From PALSA-1444 sp964291045 (GTDB taxonomy: Bacteria > Chlamydiota > Chlamydiia > Chlamydiales > Rhabdochlamydiaceae): a stretch of DNA of 64,000 nucleotides. The notes under the pieces were generated by a model. The model worked only from the letters and a program-made list of their open reading frames with translations. It was not told where the DNA came from and searched no databases. The stretch lies in the NCBI RefSeq assembly GCF_964291045.1, contig NZ_OZ197277.1:558001-622000 (forward strand), read 5' to 3'. Made by a program: the position numbers and the translations under genes. Positions 27,005 through 36,626 of the stretch are shown here, piece by piece (position 1 is the stretch's first letter; each line of letters starts with the position of its first letter).

Positions 27005-28630
27005 TCATAATATATTACACGGCGTTATCTTAAGAGCTATGCAGTTAGAGAGGTTAAGAGATCCTTTAACCTGAAGATTTTTAGGTAAAGCAGTAAGGGC
27101 TATGCAATTTGAGAGATTAAGATCTTTTTCTACTTCAAGTCCTTCAGGAAGAGATGTAAGAGCTGCGCAGTTAGAAAGATTAAGAGATCCTTTAATTTTA
27201 AGATTTTTAGGTAAAGCAGTAAGGGCTGTGCAATTTGAGAGATTAAGATCTTTTTCTACTTCAAGTCCTTCAGGAAGATGCGTAAGAGCTGCGCAGTTAG
27301 AAAGATCAAGAGAGCCTTTAACCTGAAGATTTTTAGGTAAAGTAATAAGGGCTATGCAATTTGAGAGATTAAGATCTTTTTCTACTTTAAGCCCTTCAGG
27401 AAGATGTGTAAGAGCTGCGCAGTTAGAGAGGTCAAGAGAGCCTTTAATTTGAAGATGTTTAGGTAAAGCAGTAAGGGCTATGCAATTTGAAAGATTAAGA
27501 TCTTTTTCCACTTCAAGTCCTTCAGGAAGACATGTAATACTTGTACAATTATAGAGATAAAGAGAGCCTTTAACTTTTAGATTTTTAGGTAAAGTAGTAA
27601 GAGCTATACAACTTGAAAGATTAAGATCTTTTTCCACTTCAAGTTCTTCAGGAAGACATGTAATACTTGTACAATAAGGGAGATTAAGAAACCCTTTAAC
27701 TTTAAGATTCTTAGGTAAAGTAGTAAGGGCTGAGCAACTTGAGAGGTTAAGATCTTTTTCCACTTCAAGTCCTTCAGGAAGACATGTAATCCCTATACAA
27801 TGAAAAAGATAAAGAGAACCATTAATTTTAAGCTTATCTGGTAAAGCCTTAAGGAGGGGGCAATAACTTAAGGTAAGATCATTTTCTATTTCAAATTCTT
27901 CAGGAAGATGTGTAAGAGCTGAGCAGAAACTTAAGTTAAGATTTTTTCCAATTTTAAGTCCTTTAGGAAGACATGCAAGAGTTCTACAATGTGAGAGATT
28001 AAGATTATTTCCCACTTTAAGTCCTTGCGGTAAAGCTGTAAGAGCGCTGCAGTCACTAACTGTAAGATTATATTTAATCTCTAGTCTTGCAGGAAGAGAT
28101 GTAAGAGCTGTACAGTTAGTGATCTTAAGGTTGTTTCCTACTTCAAGATGTTCAGAAAGGAATTGAAGCTCTTGGCAATCCTCTAACGCAAGGTCTCTTT
28201 CAACTTGAAAAACCTCAGACAAGGAAAAAAGTCCATGGAGATTAGAAAGTTGTACATCTCCATTCACTTTGAGTTTTTGAGGAAAAAATCCCCATTTCTC
28301 TTCCCCAAAATGATGAGTATCTTTATCTAGGACGTGAGATAAGCGAATTTGATGACACTCAAGACTACTTTCTAGTTCAACATTTTTAGAGCTTAAAAGG
28401 GCAAAAGAGCAGATATTGGAGGGTGTAACTATTAGATGCCCTTTAATCAAAATTTTATCTGGCAAAGCTTCAAAAGACGTTAAATGGTGTAGTCTTTCTG
28501 CCCAAAAGACTCCCTCTTGCTCTAAATGCTCTTGATTTCTCAAGAAGATCCTCTCTTGTTCTAAGGCATTTGAATCTGAAGGGTGATTAATAGGGCAAGA
28601 CTTTAAGTAATTAATATTTGAAATACTCAT
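27005..28630 (-). CDS. Leucine-rich-repeat protein
   Basis: 541 residues from the ATG at 28630, which has an AAGGA ribosome site; the frame is open to 28765 but that extension lacks one. After about 90 N-terminal residues the chain is a bacterial LRR solenoid with 21-residue units in alternating pairs: LPEGLEVEKDLNLSNCIALT and LPKNLKVKGSLNLSNCAALT. The pair forms a 126-bp DNA repeat (for example 27111 against 27237). No E3-ligase, signal peptide or membrane segment is seen. LRR proteins in chlamydia-like bacteria are often proposed to be secreted effectors; here that is inference. The gene is on the strand opposite to its neighbours and flanked by a duplicated intergenic sequence, suggesting acquisition. 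Confidence 0.85.
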   Translation of the reverse strand: MSISNINYLKSCPINHPSDSNALEQERIFLRNQEHLEQEGVFWAERLHHLTSFEALPDKILIKGHLIVTPSNICSFALLSSKNVELESSLECHQIRLSHVLDKDTHHFGEEKWGFFPQKLKVNGDVQLSNLHGLFSLSEVFQVERDLALEDCQELQFLSEHLEVGNNLKITNCTALTSLPARLEIKYNLTVSDCSALTALPQGLKVGNNLNLSHCRTLACLPKGLKIGKNLNLSFCSALTHLPEEFEIENDLTLSYCPLLKALPDKLKINGSLYLFHCIGITCLPEGLEVEKDLNLSSCSALTTLPKNLKVKGFLNLPYCTSITCLPEELEVEKDLNLSSCIALTTLPKNLKVKGSLYLYNCTSITCLPEGLEVEKDLNLSNCIALTALPKHLQIKGSLDLSNCAALTHLPEGLKVEKDLNLSNCIALITLPKNLQVKGSLDLSNCAALTHLPEGLEVEKDLNLSNCTALTALPKNLKIKGSLNLSNCAALTSLPEGLEVEKDLNLSNCIALTALPKNLQVKGSLNLSNCIALKITPCNIL

Positions 28631-29272
28631 AAAAATCCTTGATATTTTTTTTATGAATTTCAATCTTATCCCTAGTGCCTTTTTTATGATACTGAAAGAT
28701 GTAGAAAAAAGGCATGAGCCTGAATAAAAATTTATTGCTTTATTAGGGATGTGTTGTCCTAACATGACCCCTGTCTTGAAGAGCCATTAAGGATCTATAA
28801 AATCCCTTCGTAGCCCTTAAGGTGAATCTTAAGAATCATCATAGAACGGATCAAAAAAGCTGAATAGGTAAAAAGGCTGCTCTGTTTTTTCTTATTTTTC
28901 GCTTTAAATTTTTTATAGGCCCCTAGATTTTGCCTAAAAAATGATAATGGTCTATGTATTGTAGGGAGATTATATCAAGCTATAATAGATGAATGTTCTT
29001 AAGGGTATGATAAATGTCTCTAAAAGAGAAGAAGTTAAGATGACTTTAAAGCTTTTAGATATGATCGATCATAAAAGCCCTTACTTCTATAAAAGCTCTC
29101 TTTTTAAATAAATTGATATTAAAGGTTTTTTCAAGGGGTGTATAGAGCTTAAAAGAGATTTATCATCTTCAAATAAGGTTTGTTTTTTACATAAGTTGCT
29201 TATTATGAGCGATCTAAGCTTTAATCTCTTCCATTGAAAAATTAACACCTTAATGATATTCTGTTAACTGCT
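28631..29272. other. Intergenic region between LRR gene and fabF
   Basis: About 640 bp with no convincing gene. It contains the right copy of the direct repeat (29169-29252) and, at 28891-28947, a stretch resembling the sequence around the 3' end of the gene at 53277 (53234-53291). Confidence 0.55.
29169..29252 (+). repeat. Direct repeat, right copy, immediately upstream of fabF
   Basis: This matches 26711-26796. It ends 20 bp before the fabF ATG, so it is probably the native fabF leader or promoter region and the other copy the duplicate. Confidence 0.75.
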
Positions 29273-30529
29273 ATGAAAAAGAAACGCGTTGTAATTACAG
29301 GAATGGGCATTGTCTCATGCTTTGGAACAGATGTTGATCATTTTTACCAACAATTGCTAGAAGGCAAAAGCGGTATTACTCCTATTACAGAATTTCCTTG
29401 CGAAAACTACCCTACTCGGTTTGCAGGAAGTGTTAAAGATTTTGATATCGGCAACTACCTAGATAAAAAACAGGCAAGACGAGTTGATCCTTTTGTGAGA
29501 TACACGGTAGTTGCAGGGAAAAAAGCGTTAGAGCACAGCAATCTTTCAGAAGATAAGTTAAGTACATTAAATAAGCTCCGTTGCGGGGTCATTATCGGCT
29601 CTGGTATGGGCGGAATGAAGACATTTTACGAAGGGGTGGAAACACTTTTGCAAAGTGGACATAAAAGACTCTCTCCTTTCTTTGTTCCCTATATCATTAC
29701 CAATATGGGGGGAGCCATGCTTGCCATGGATCTGGGGTTTCAAGGGCCTAACTACTCGGTTTCAACGGCATGCGCAACAGCTAACTACTGCATTGTATCA
29801 GCTGCTGAGCATATTCAAAGAGGTGATGCCGATCTTATGGTGTGCGGAGGCGCTGAGGCGTCTTTAAATCCGATCGGGGTTGCAGGGTTTGTGGCTTGTA
29901 AAGCGCTATCAGAGAGAAATGACGATTTTCAAAAAGCGTCCCGTCCGTGGGATAAAAGCCGGGACGGTTTTGTGATTGGAGAAGGGGCGGGTGTTCTTGT
30001 GTTAGAGAGCTTAGAGCACGCTCTTGCAAGAGGAGCTCCTATTTTAGCAGAGTATTTAGGGGGAAGTGTCAATTGTGATGCGTATCATATCACATCACCT
30101 CGTGAAGATGGCTCTGGTGTTTCTGAATGCATTAGGCTAGCTGTTCAAGATGCAGGGATTGAGAAGGAACAGATTAACTATGTGAATGCGCATGCCACCT
30201 CAACACTTGCAGGCGATGTATGTGAAATCACAGGCATTAAGCACTACTTTGGCGATCATGCAAAACAGCTTTCAATTAATTCAACAAAATCTATGACAGG
30301 GCACTGCCTAGGAGCTGCTGGTGGAATTGAAGCGATCGCTACCATTAAAGCCATTCAAACCAACTTACTCCATCCAACGATTAATCTTGATGACCCAGAA
30401 GAGATCATTCAAGATCTTGATTGCGTTCCCAACCACAAAAAAGAAAAAGTGGTGACAGCCGCTCTTTCCAACTCCTTTGGGTTTGGAGGGCACAACTCAG
30501 CCATTATCTTAGCTCCTTTTCAAAAATGA
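29273..30529 (+). CDS. fabF: 3-oxoacyl-[ACP] synthase II FabF
   Basis: The beta-ketoacyl-ACP synthase II elongating acyl chains in type II fatty-acid synthesis. 418 residues. It begins KKRVVITGMGIVSCFG; the catalytic Cys is in VSTACATANYC, and the two His are in NAHATSTLAGD and STKSMTGHCLGAAGG. GFGGHNSAIIL is at the C-terminus. It overlaps the Nudix gene by 4 nt (ATGA). Confidence 0.96.
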   Translation: MKKKRVVITGMGIVSCFGTDVDHFYQQLLEGKSGITPITEFPCENYPTRFAGSVKDFDIGNYLDKKQARRVDPFVRYTVVAGKKALEHSNLSEDKLSTLNKLRCGVIIGSGMGGMKTFYEGVETLLQSGHKRLSPFFVPYIITNMGGAMLAMDLGFQGPNYSVSTACATANYCIVSAAEHIQRGDADLMVCGGAEASLNPIGVAGFVACKALSERNDDFQKASRPWDKSRDGFVIGEGAGVLVLESLEHALARGAPILAEYLGGSVNCDAYHITSPREDGSGVSECIRLAVQDAGIEKEQINYVNAHATSTLAGDVCEITGIKHYFGDHAKQLSINSTKSMTGHCLGAAGGIEAIATIKAIQTNLLHPTINLDDPEEIIQDLDCVPNHKKEKVVTAALSNSFGFGGHNSAIILAPFQK

Positions 30530-30954
30530 CTCTTATCCAAGAAACATCTTTTGGCATCATCCCTCTTCATTTAAGTGAAGAGGGGTGGAAAACCTTAATC
30601 ATTTGTCACACGTTAGGCGGGCACTGGGCTTTTCCTAAAGGAAGGCAAGAGGTGGGAGAGATGGCTTTAGAGACAGCTAGAAGAGAGCTCTTTGAAGAGA
30701 CAGGTCTTAGTATAGAAACGGTGTTATCGCAAGACTCTTTCATAGAGCAGTATGAACTCATCAGAGATACAAGAGTGTTAAAGACCGTTCACTACTTTCC
30801 AGCAGTTGTTAAAGGGGAGCTTAAGCTTCAAGAAGAAGAGGTTTCACATGCCAAATGGGTTCTTTTGAAAGAGGCGCCTCAACTCCTCACCTTTCAAAAA
30901 ACAACAGACACTTACCTAACTGTTTTATCCCATCTTCAGCATATTCTTGGGTAA
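30526..30954 (+). CDS. Nudix hydrolase
   Basis: 142 residues starting at the ATG overlapping the fabF stop. The complete Nudix box, G-x5-E-x7-REUxEExGU, appears as GRQEVGEMALETARRELFEE followed by TGL. The overall layout (N-terminal GIIPLH, HTLGGHWAFPKG before the box) resembles diadenosine polyphosphate hydrolases, but the substrate is not certain. The fabF-Nudix pairing is also found in Chlamydia. Confidence 0.9.
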   Translation: MTLIQETSFGIIPLHLSEEGWKTLIICHTLGGHWAFPKGRQEVGEMALETARRELFEETGLSIETVLSQDSFIEQYELIRDTRVLKTVHYFPAVVKGELKLQEEEVSHAKWVLLKEAPQLLTFQKTTDTYLTVLSHLQHILG

Positions 30955-31088
30955 CTCTATCCAAGACGCTTTTTCAATTCCTTAATTCACTTTAAGGATT
31001 CTCACTCAACCCTTGTATTTTCTGTTGATTAAAATCGTAAAAGAGCTATATTAAAATAGATTATTTATGATTAAAAGGGTTGATTATT

Positions 31089-32537
31089 ATGAACTTAGCT
31101 CCATCTGATTCAAAATTACACATTCAAACTGTTTTACCCCATGGTCACACATCTTTACTCTCTCAGGCTATTTATGAAACATGTGTGGAGAGAACGCCTT
31201 CTCCTGACCCTAACCGTATCATCCGTCTTGCGGTTAAAACGTTTTGTCTCATTGTATCAGCAGGGGCTAAAGCGCCTTATATCCCCATCTCGTTAACACT
31301 TCCAGGAGGACCTGCTTTTGCATTTGGAAACACAACCTCTTTTTTTATCTTAGAGTGGTGGGCAATTAGAGCCACCATTGATGAGGCGTTAGGTGCAAGA
31401 GGCAAAAGTGAATCTTTACTCATCAAGAGAGGCGGAAGAGGAGCGCTTTATCAACTAGCTACTCTTACAGGAGCGCTTGCTATCTCTATCTTTCCTCAGA
31501 TTCCCATCGCATTACCCGCCCTTGACTATGATGGACAGTTTAAAGTGCCGGGATTTATTGTGCTCCTCGGAGCTGGGGTCTTTATTCCCATTAGATCACT
31601 ACAGCTCACGGTGGATAATGTTTTAAAAAAAATGCTCATTGATCAAACAGGAAAAAAACTGCAGCAAGCACGCCTAAGTATGATGGGGCTTATCCAAGAG
31701 TATAGAGATATATTTCGGCAATCTTCTTTACAAGATAAAATGGAAAAGATCCTAGAGCTTGATTCCATTAGAGGGCAAAAAGATCTGACAGCTTACATAC
31801 AGAAGGTATTTAAGCCAAAAGCTATAAAACCTGTCGTTCAAGAGAGTAAGATCTGTAAAAGAGTCTCTTTTGTAGCAGGAGCTATGCTTACAGCGGCTTT
31901 TGAAGCTGCGCTTGTGATGTACACCTGGGAAAAGACCGAGGAGCATTTTATTGATAATGAAGTGGCAGCTGGAGCCATTGCGATTGCAACTGGAATTTCT
32001 TGGCTCTATCTCACAGGGCAAGCTATCATTGGAACAACGCAGCGTGTATCGCAAGCTGTTGTGAATTTAATTAAAGGAAGAAAAGACCCTTCCATTGCCT
32101 CGCAGATCTATCCTAAACTCACCTTTACTCTTAACGCTTTAGGGCTGATCAATACCGTGCTAGCTCTTGGTCCAACTGTTGTCATCTGGGGAGAGTTTTA
32201 TGAGAGTAATCGGTATGAGCAAGTAGCTGTTGAAATTGTGATGTGTAGCTCTTTATTCCTTCTGCTTTCTACAGCAACACTCGATATCATCCAAGACTTT
32301 ATGCAGCAAATCATTCAAAAAAAGGGACTTCCCAACGAGAAGTTGATTGCAGAGCTGGATCTTGAACTCCAAAAATTTCAAGGGCTTTTAAAAGAAAGTG
32401 CTCTTCCTGATATCGCTGCATTTATCATGGATATTCCAGAAGATCTAAGAGAGACGCTTTTAACAAAAGCAGAGCTGACCTCCGAGGTATTGGAGAGTTA
32501 TCTAGAGTCACAGCCTCTTCTTCTAGGTAAGGAATAG
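31089..32537 (+). CDS. Polytopic membrane protein, function unknown
   Basis: 482 residues from the ATG at 31089 (an in-frame TTG lies 9 nt upstream); AAAGGG precedes it. Hydrophobic stretches are visible at about residues 55-90, 120-140, 150-170, 260-280, 295-320 and 360-385 and near 395-410, separated by charged helical loops. This suggests six to seven membrane spans and a helical cytoplasmic C-terminus. No motif of a known transporter is recognised. It stands alone after the Nudix gene. Confidence 0.7.
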   Translation: MNLAPSDSKLHIQTVLPHGHTSLLSQAIYETCVERTPSPDPNRIIRLAVKTFCLIVSAGAKAPYIPISLTLPGGPAFAFGNTTSFFILEWWAIRATIDEALGARGKSESLLIKRGGRGALYQLATLTGALAISIFPQIPIALPALDYDGQFKVPGFIVLLGAGVFIPIRSLQLTVDNVLKKMLIDQTGKKLQQARLSMMGLIQEYRDIFRQSSLQDKMEKILELDSIRGQKDLTAYIQKVFKPKAIKPVVQESKICKRVSFVAGAMLTAAFEAALVMYTWEKTEEHFIDNEVAAGAIAIATGISWLYLTGQAIIGTTQRVSQAVVNLIKGRKDPSIASQIYPKLTFTLNALGLINTVLALGPTVVIWGEFYESNRYEQVAVEIVMCSSLFLLLSTATLDIIQDFMQQIIQKKGLPNEKLIAELDLELQKFQGLLKESALPDIAAFIMDIPEDLRETLLTKAELTSEVLESYLESQPLLLGKE

Positions 32538-33211
32538 TTCATTTAAAGCGTTTATTTAAGAGAGCTGCATTGCATCATGTGCAAAACTGACTTATTAGTA
32601 TTCTTCTATTTGGTAATAAATACAAAAAAAACTAGAGAAGATAGCACATGATTGCATCTTGAGCTTATGATGCATGTAGGATTGTTAGACCCTACACACG
32701 GCTTGCTTTCTGAAGATTGATTCCCTATTCTACAAAATAGATAATATTTTCCAGCTTGAATGTGGCCTTGAAGTTCTTTAAATCTTTCCCTAAAAAGAGC
32801 TTTATCAAAAGTGTGACCGCGGGCCGTTTTTATAGAAGGGGGCTATCTCCGTCTTTACTTCTGATTAGGTCGATGATCAACTGCGTTAAGTCAGAGTGAT
32901 GATCTTGAGAATGCCAAAAGGTGACAAGCTCTCTATTATCTACATATTCTCCATGAGCCCCTATACTTGTAGAGCCTCAATAACGGAATTTTTTACACGC
33001 TTCAAATCAAAGAGTTCTTTCCCTAAGCTACAGCTTAAAAAAAGAGGATTATAGCCATAAGAGAAAAGCTTATCAAAAGTTCTTCCTAAATGGTTATCAT
33101 GGACGGCATCAATGCAATACATCTTACAGTAATAAATGTTAGAATTGATGTTTATGTGTTATTAGATAAGAATTATGGTTATTTGTAAAAACATTATATT
33201 GCGAGGTGAAT
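32538..33211. other. Gene-poor region with ORF remnant
   Basis: About 670 bp lacking an intact gene. The only coding-like signal is the broken minus-strand ORF at 32830-33122, described separately. Confidence 0.5.
32830..33122 (-). pseudogene. Decayed ORF remnant, unknown family
   Basis: On the minus strand an ATG at 33122 opens MYCIDAVHDNHLGRTFDKLF and continues for 54 residues to a stop. A second frame then continues as GAHGEYVDNRELVTFWHSQD, ending in a stop at 32830. Both parts look protein-like and join at a single frameshift near 32967. No family is recognised; it may be a fragment of a longer gene. Confidence 0.35.
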
Positions 33212-33877
33212 ATGAGAATTATAAATTATTTGCAGTTCATGCGAAAAAGCCAATTGGTAGGATTTTCACAAGCTCAAAATTTTTCTCAAAAGCTCTTTTT
33301 TTGTCATGCCACAATTGGCAAAGCTCAATCTTGTCAATCAACGCATTTAAGTGATCCATCAGCAAATCAAAGAAATCAATTTGAACCATCTCTTTTAAAG
33401 CAGTCTTATCCATTGATCTCTTTAGAACAAGATCCATTAAAATCAGCAAAGGCTATTCAAGAGGCCGAAAAATTGATTAATCATCCAGAGGATACTCTTA
33501 AAATTGAACAAGTAATTAGGATGTATCAATTGATACATTCTAGTGAAATTGATCATGCATTAAAAGAAAAATTGGAAGAGCGTATTGATGAAGACGTAAA
33601 AAGATGTGAGGCTGAATTTTATGCTGATCCAGAGCTTGATGTATATATCGAAGCTCATCAAGGGAGAGTTGAAAACATTGAAGATTTTGATATTTGTAAT
33701 CTTGCCCATAGAGCAAGATCAGGTCAATTAGATAGTGAAACTTCAAGGAAAATTTTTCAGATGCTTGATGATGAAATTGATGCGCTTAACAAACTTGTGC
33801 AAGAAGAAAATAAGAGCGGCTTAATGGGGTATGAAAGAGGAAGCAATACGGGTAAAAAGAGAGATATTTCAACATAG
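33212..33877 (+). CDS. Hypothetical helical protein
   Basis: 221 residues from the ATG at 33212, with GAGGTG 5-10 nt upstream (an in-frame GTG sits 6 nt earlier). The N-terminus is basic and Ser/Gln-rich; residues 80 to about 205 are acidic and helical. No signal peptide, membrane span or known motif. Composition and isolation would suit a type III effector, but nothing shows it. Overlapping antisense ORFs in this stretch look like shadows. Confidence 0.55.
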   Translation: MRIINYLQFMRKSQLVGFSQAQNFSQKLFFCHATIGKAQSCQSTHLSDPSANQRNQFEPSLLKQSYPLISLEQDPLKSAKAIQEAEKLINHPEDTLKIEQVIRMYQLIHSSEIDHALKEKLEERIDEDVKRCEAEFYADPELDVYIEAHQGRVENIEDFDICNLAHRARSGQLDSETSRKIFQMLDDEIDALNKLVQEENKSGLMGYERGSNTGKKRDIST

Positions 33878-33962
33878 CAAACACTCAAATAAGCCTTAAG
33901 TTTTTGAGGCCTTAAGAAAATGCAATTGACTCTTGAATGAGTCACATGGGATAATTGAGGGC

Positions 33963-36626
33963 ATGTTTAAAAAAATTTGGGTCAATATTATCTATTATAT
34001 TCTCCGAATGGGGATTAGTATCCGTTACAGGTTAAAGATTCGCGGGTTAGAAAACCTTCATCCTAAAAACTTCAGTAAAACCGGGGGAGTTCTTTTTCTT
34101 CCTAATCACCCGGCAGAAATTGATCCTATTATTTTAAGTTTAATTCTATGGGATCAATACCGACCTCACCCTCTTGTTGTTGAGCAATTTTACTATTTAA
34201 AAGGGGCTAGCTATTTCCAAAAGCTTGTTGGTGCTATCCCTATTCCCGATATGAGCGGAATGATCAACAAATGGAAGCAGAAAAAAGTGCAGAAATGCTT
34301 TGATTTGATTGCAGAGGGATTAAAGAAAGGGGAAAACTACTTAATTTATCCAGCAGGAAGACTCAAAGTAGGAGCTGAAGAAGTGATTGGCGGCGCCTCC
34401 TTTGCCCACAATATCCTTCAAGAGTGTCCAGATACAAATGTTGTTTTAGTGAGAACAACAGGATTATGGGGCAGCAGATTTTCACGCGCTCTTACAGGAT
34501 CGACACCCGATTTTGGAAAAGTGCTTTGGGAAGGGGTAAAAATTGTATTTAAGAACCTGATTTTCTTAACTCCTAGACGAGAAGTGACAATTGAATTTGA
34601 ATCTCTTCCGCAACATATTCCCGTAAAAACATCTCGTATTGAATTTAACCAGTCGCTTGAAAAATGGTATAACTTAAGAGGTCCTGAGCCGTTAACCTTT
34701 ATTTCAGACCGTTTTTATAAACACTCTATTCCTCAAGTAAAAGCTCTTGAGGTTAAAGAGGAAAAAAAGGTCACAGCTATCGATCCTGACACCGAGCGTC
34801 AAATTCTGCAAAAAATTGGAGAGCTTGCCAAAAGAGCATCTGTTCAAAAAGAAGACCGGCTTGCAAGAGATCTTGGGCTTGATTCTTTAGATATGGCTGA
34901 ACTGCAGACATTTGTTTTAGACCGTTATGAAACAACAGTGACTACATTAGAGAGTGCAGAAACTGTAGGCGATGTGCTCAGTTTGATTTCTCATGTTGCA
35001 CCCCCTCTTGAAAATATGACCGATTTCCTGCATGAAGGGTGGCCAAAAGAAGAGTCTCGTCCAGGGGTAATTGCTCCTCAAGGATCTACGATTCAAGAGG
35101 CATTTTTAAGAGTGTGTGACCGGATGGATCATCACTCTGCAGCAGCGGATCGTCAAATGGGAGCTGTGAGTTACCGAAGACTTAAACTCATTGCACTCAC
35201 TTTAAGTCACCATTTTAGGCATTTAGAAGACAAAAAGATCGGAGTTTTACTTCCCTCTACAACGATGACGTATGTGATTATGTTAGCGCTTTTATTAGCA
35301 GATAAAACTCCTGTAATGCTCAATTGGACAACAGGAACGAGATCTTTAAACCAAAATCGAAAAACAGCTGATCTTCACACGGTGTTAAGCTCAAGGAAGT
35401 TTTTAGAGCATCTAGCGGATGGGGATTTAGGAGAGATTGATGATCTTTTACTCTGTATGGAAGATGTCAAAGAGTCAGTTTCTTTATGGAGTAAATTAAA
35501 GGGGATGTATGGTCTTTTACGCAGCTCTTCTCAGCTTTTAAAAGATTTAAAGTTAGAATATGTACAGCCAGAAGATCCTGCCGTGATTTTATTTACAAGT
35601 GGGACAGAGTCTCTTGCAAAAGCAGTTCCTCTATCCCATAAAAATATCTTATCCAATCAAACAAGCGGGATATCGTGTATTCATCTACTTCCCTCTGATG
35701 TGATGTACGGGGGACTGCCTCCTTTTCACTCGTTTGGATTTTCTATTACCGGGCTTTTACCGCTTCTCACAGGGCTTAGGGTGTATTATGCACCCGATCC
35801 AACACAATACACCCAGATGGCGCAAGAGATTAAAGATTGGAGAGTGTCTATTCTCTGTTCAGCTCCTACGTTTTTACAAGGGCTTGTTAATGCGGCAAAA
35901 CCTCAGCAATTAAAATCCCTGCGGCTAATGATTGGAGGAGCTGAAAAGTGTCCCCCTGATCTTTTCCAAAAAGTAGAAAAGCTTGGCATTACCATGCTTG
36001 AAGGGTACGGAGTCACGGAGTGTAGCCCTGTTGTATCTTTAACACGGATCAAAAGTGTAAGAGAAGGAGTGGGAAAACCGATTCCAGGAGTTAAGCTTTG
36101 TGTTGTACATCCTGAAACGTTAGAAAAAATCCCTTCTTCAGAAGAGGGGGAGATCTGCATTTTTGGTTCTAACGTCTTTAAAGGGTATTTAGGAGATATT
36201 AGATCTCCTTTTATTAAGATAGATGGGAAAGAGTGGTACAGATCTGGAGATAGAGGATATATCTCAGAGTCTGGATGCCTTATGCTCACAGGAAGACTAA
36301 GACGTTTTGTCAAGATCGGAGGGGAGATGGTGAGCCTCATCGGGCTTGAAGAAGAGCTTCTAAAGCTTGCGCATACCAAGTCTTGGATGAGCGCAAAAGA
36401 GGCAGAAATGCCCTCTCTTGCAGTGGTTGCTAAAGAGCCCAAAAGTGATAAGCCGCTTCTCATCTTATTTACCACCTTTTTGATTGATAAAGATACAGTG
36501 AACGAAGCGATCCGTGAGAGCGGGTTTGGACGGATAGTTAGGCTCTCTGATGTGAAGCAGATTAAAGAGATTCCCGTCACTGCAACAGGTAAAATCCAAC
36601 ATAGCCGTTTAGAAGAGATGGTATGA
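33963..36626 (+). CDS. aas: PlsC acyltransferase - ACP - acyl-ACP synthetase fusion (Aas-like)
   Basis: 887 residues with three domains. Residues 1 to about 250 are a PlsC-type acyltransferase with NHPAEID (NHx4D, His49/Asp54). Residues of about 275-345 look like an acyl-carrier domain with the phosphopantetheine site LGLDSLDMAEL (Ser308). The rest is an adenylate-forming acyl-CoA/acyl-ACP synthetase (FTSGTESLAKAVPLSHKN near residue 540, LEGYGVTECSP, YRSGDRGYISESG and the C-terminal ATGKIQH). Aas activates free fatty acids and reacylates lysophospholipids. The ATG at 33963 is chosen over an upstream TTG at 33933. It overlaps cysS (ATGA). The central ACP is not part of the classical E. coli Aas. 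Confidence 0.88.
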   Translation: MFKKIWVNIIYYILRMGISIRYRLKIRGLENLHPKNFSKTGGVLFLPNHPAEIDPIILSLILWDQYRPHPLVVEQFYYLKGASYFQKLVGAIPIPDMSGMINKWKQKKVQKCFDLIAEGLKKGENYLIYPAGRLKVGAEEVIGGASFAHNILQECPDTNVVLVRTTGLWGSRFSRALTGSTPDFGKVLWEGVKIVFKNLIFLTPRREVTIEFESLPQHIPVKTSRIEFNQSLEKWYNLRGPEPLTFISDRFYKHSIPQVKALEVKEEKKVTAIDPDTERQILQKIGELAKRASVQKEDRLARDLGLDSLDMAELQTFVLDRYETTVTTLESAETVGDVLSLISHVAPPLENMTDFLHEGWPKEESRPGVIAPQGSTIQEAFLRVCDRMDHHSAAADRQMGAVSYRRLKLIALTLSHHFRHLEDKKIGVLLPSTTMTYVIMLALLLADKTPVMLNWTTGTRSLNQNRKTADLHTVLSSRKFLEHLADGDLGEIDDLLLCMEDVKESVSLWSKLKGMYGLLRSSSQLLKDLKLEYVQPEDPAVILFTSGTESLAKAVPLSHKNILSNQTSGISCIHLLPSDVMYGGLPPFHSFGFSITGLLPLLTGLRVYYAPDPTQYTQMAQEIKDWRVSILCSAPTFLQGLVNAAKPQQLKSLRLMIGGAEKCPPDLFQKVEKLGITMLEGYGVTECSPVVSLTRIKSVREGVGKPIPGVKLCVVHPETLEKIPSSEEGEICIFGSNVFKGYLGDIRSPFIKIDGKEWYRSGDRGYISESGCLMLTGRLRRFVKIGGEMVSLIGLEEELLKLAHTKSWMSAKEAEMPSLAVVAKEPKSDKPLLILFTTFLIDKDTVNEAIRESGFGRIVRLSDVKQIKEIPVTATGKIQHSRLEEMV

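Noticed and set aside
27102..27326. Plus-strand ORF opposite the LRR gene, with internal repeats
   Set aside because: It mirrors the 126-bp repeats of the minus-strand LRR gene; no ribosome site, and its repeat composition is explained by the true gene.
30980..31005. CCTTAA/TTAAGG inverted repeat after the Nudix gene as a terminator
   Set aside because: Short A+T-rich stem without a T-run; not distinguishable from background.
33237..33945. Three minus-strand ORFs opposite the 33212 gene and the start of the acyltransferase fusion gene
   Set aside because: The plus-strand frame has a good ribosome site and a balanced composition; the antisense frames do not join into a recognisable protein.
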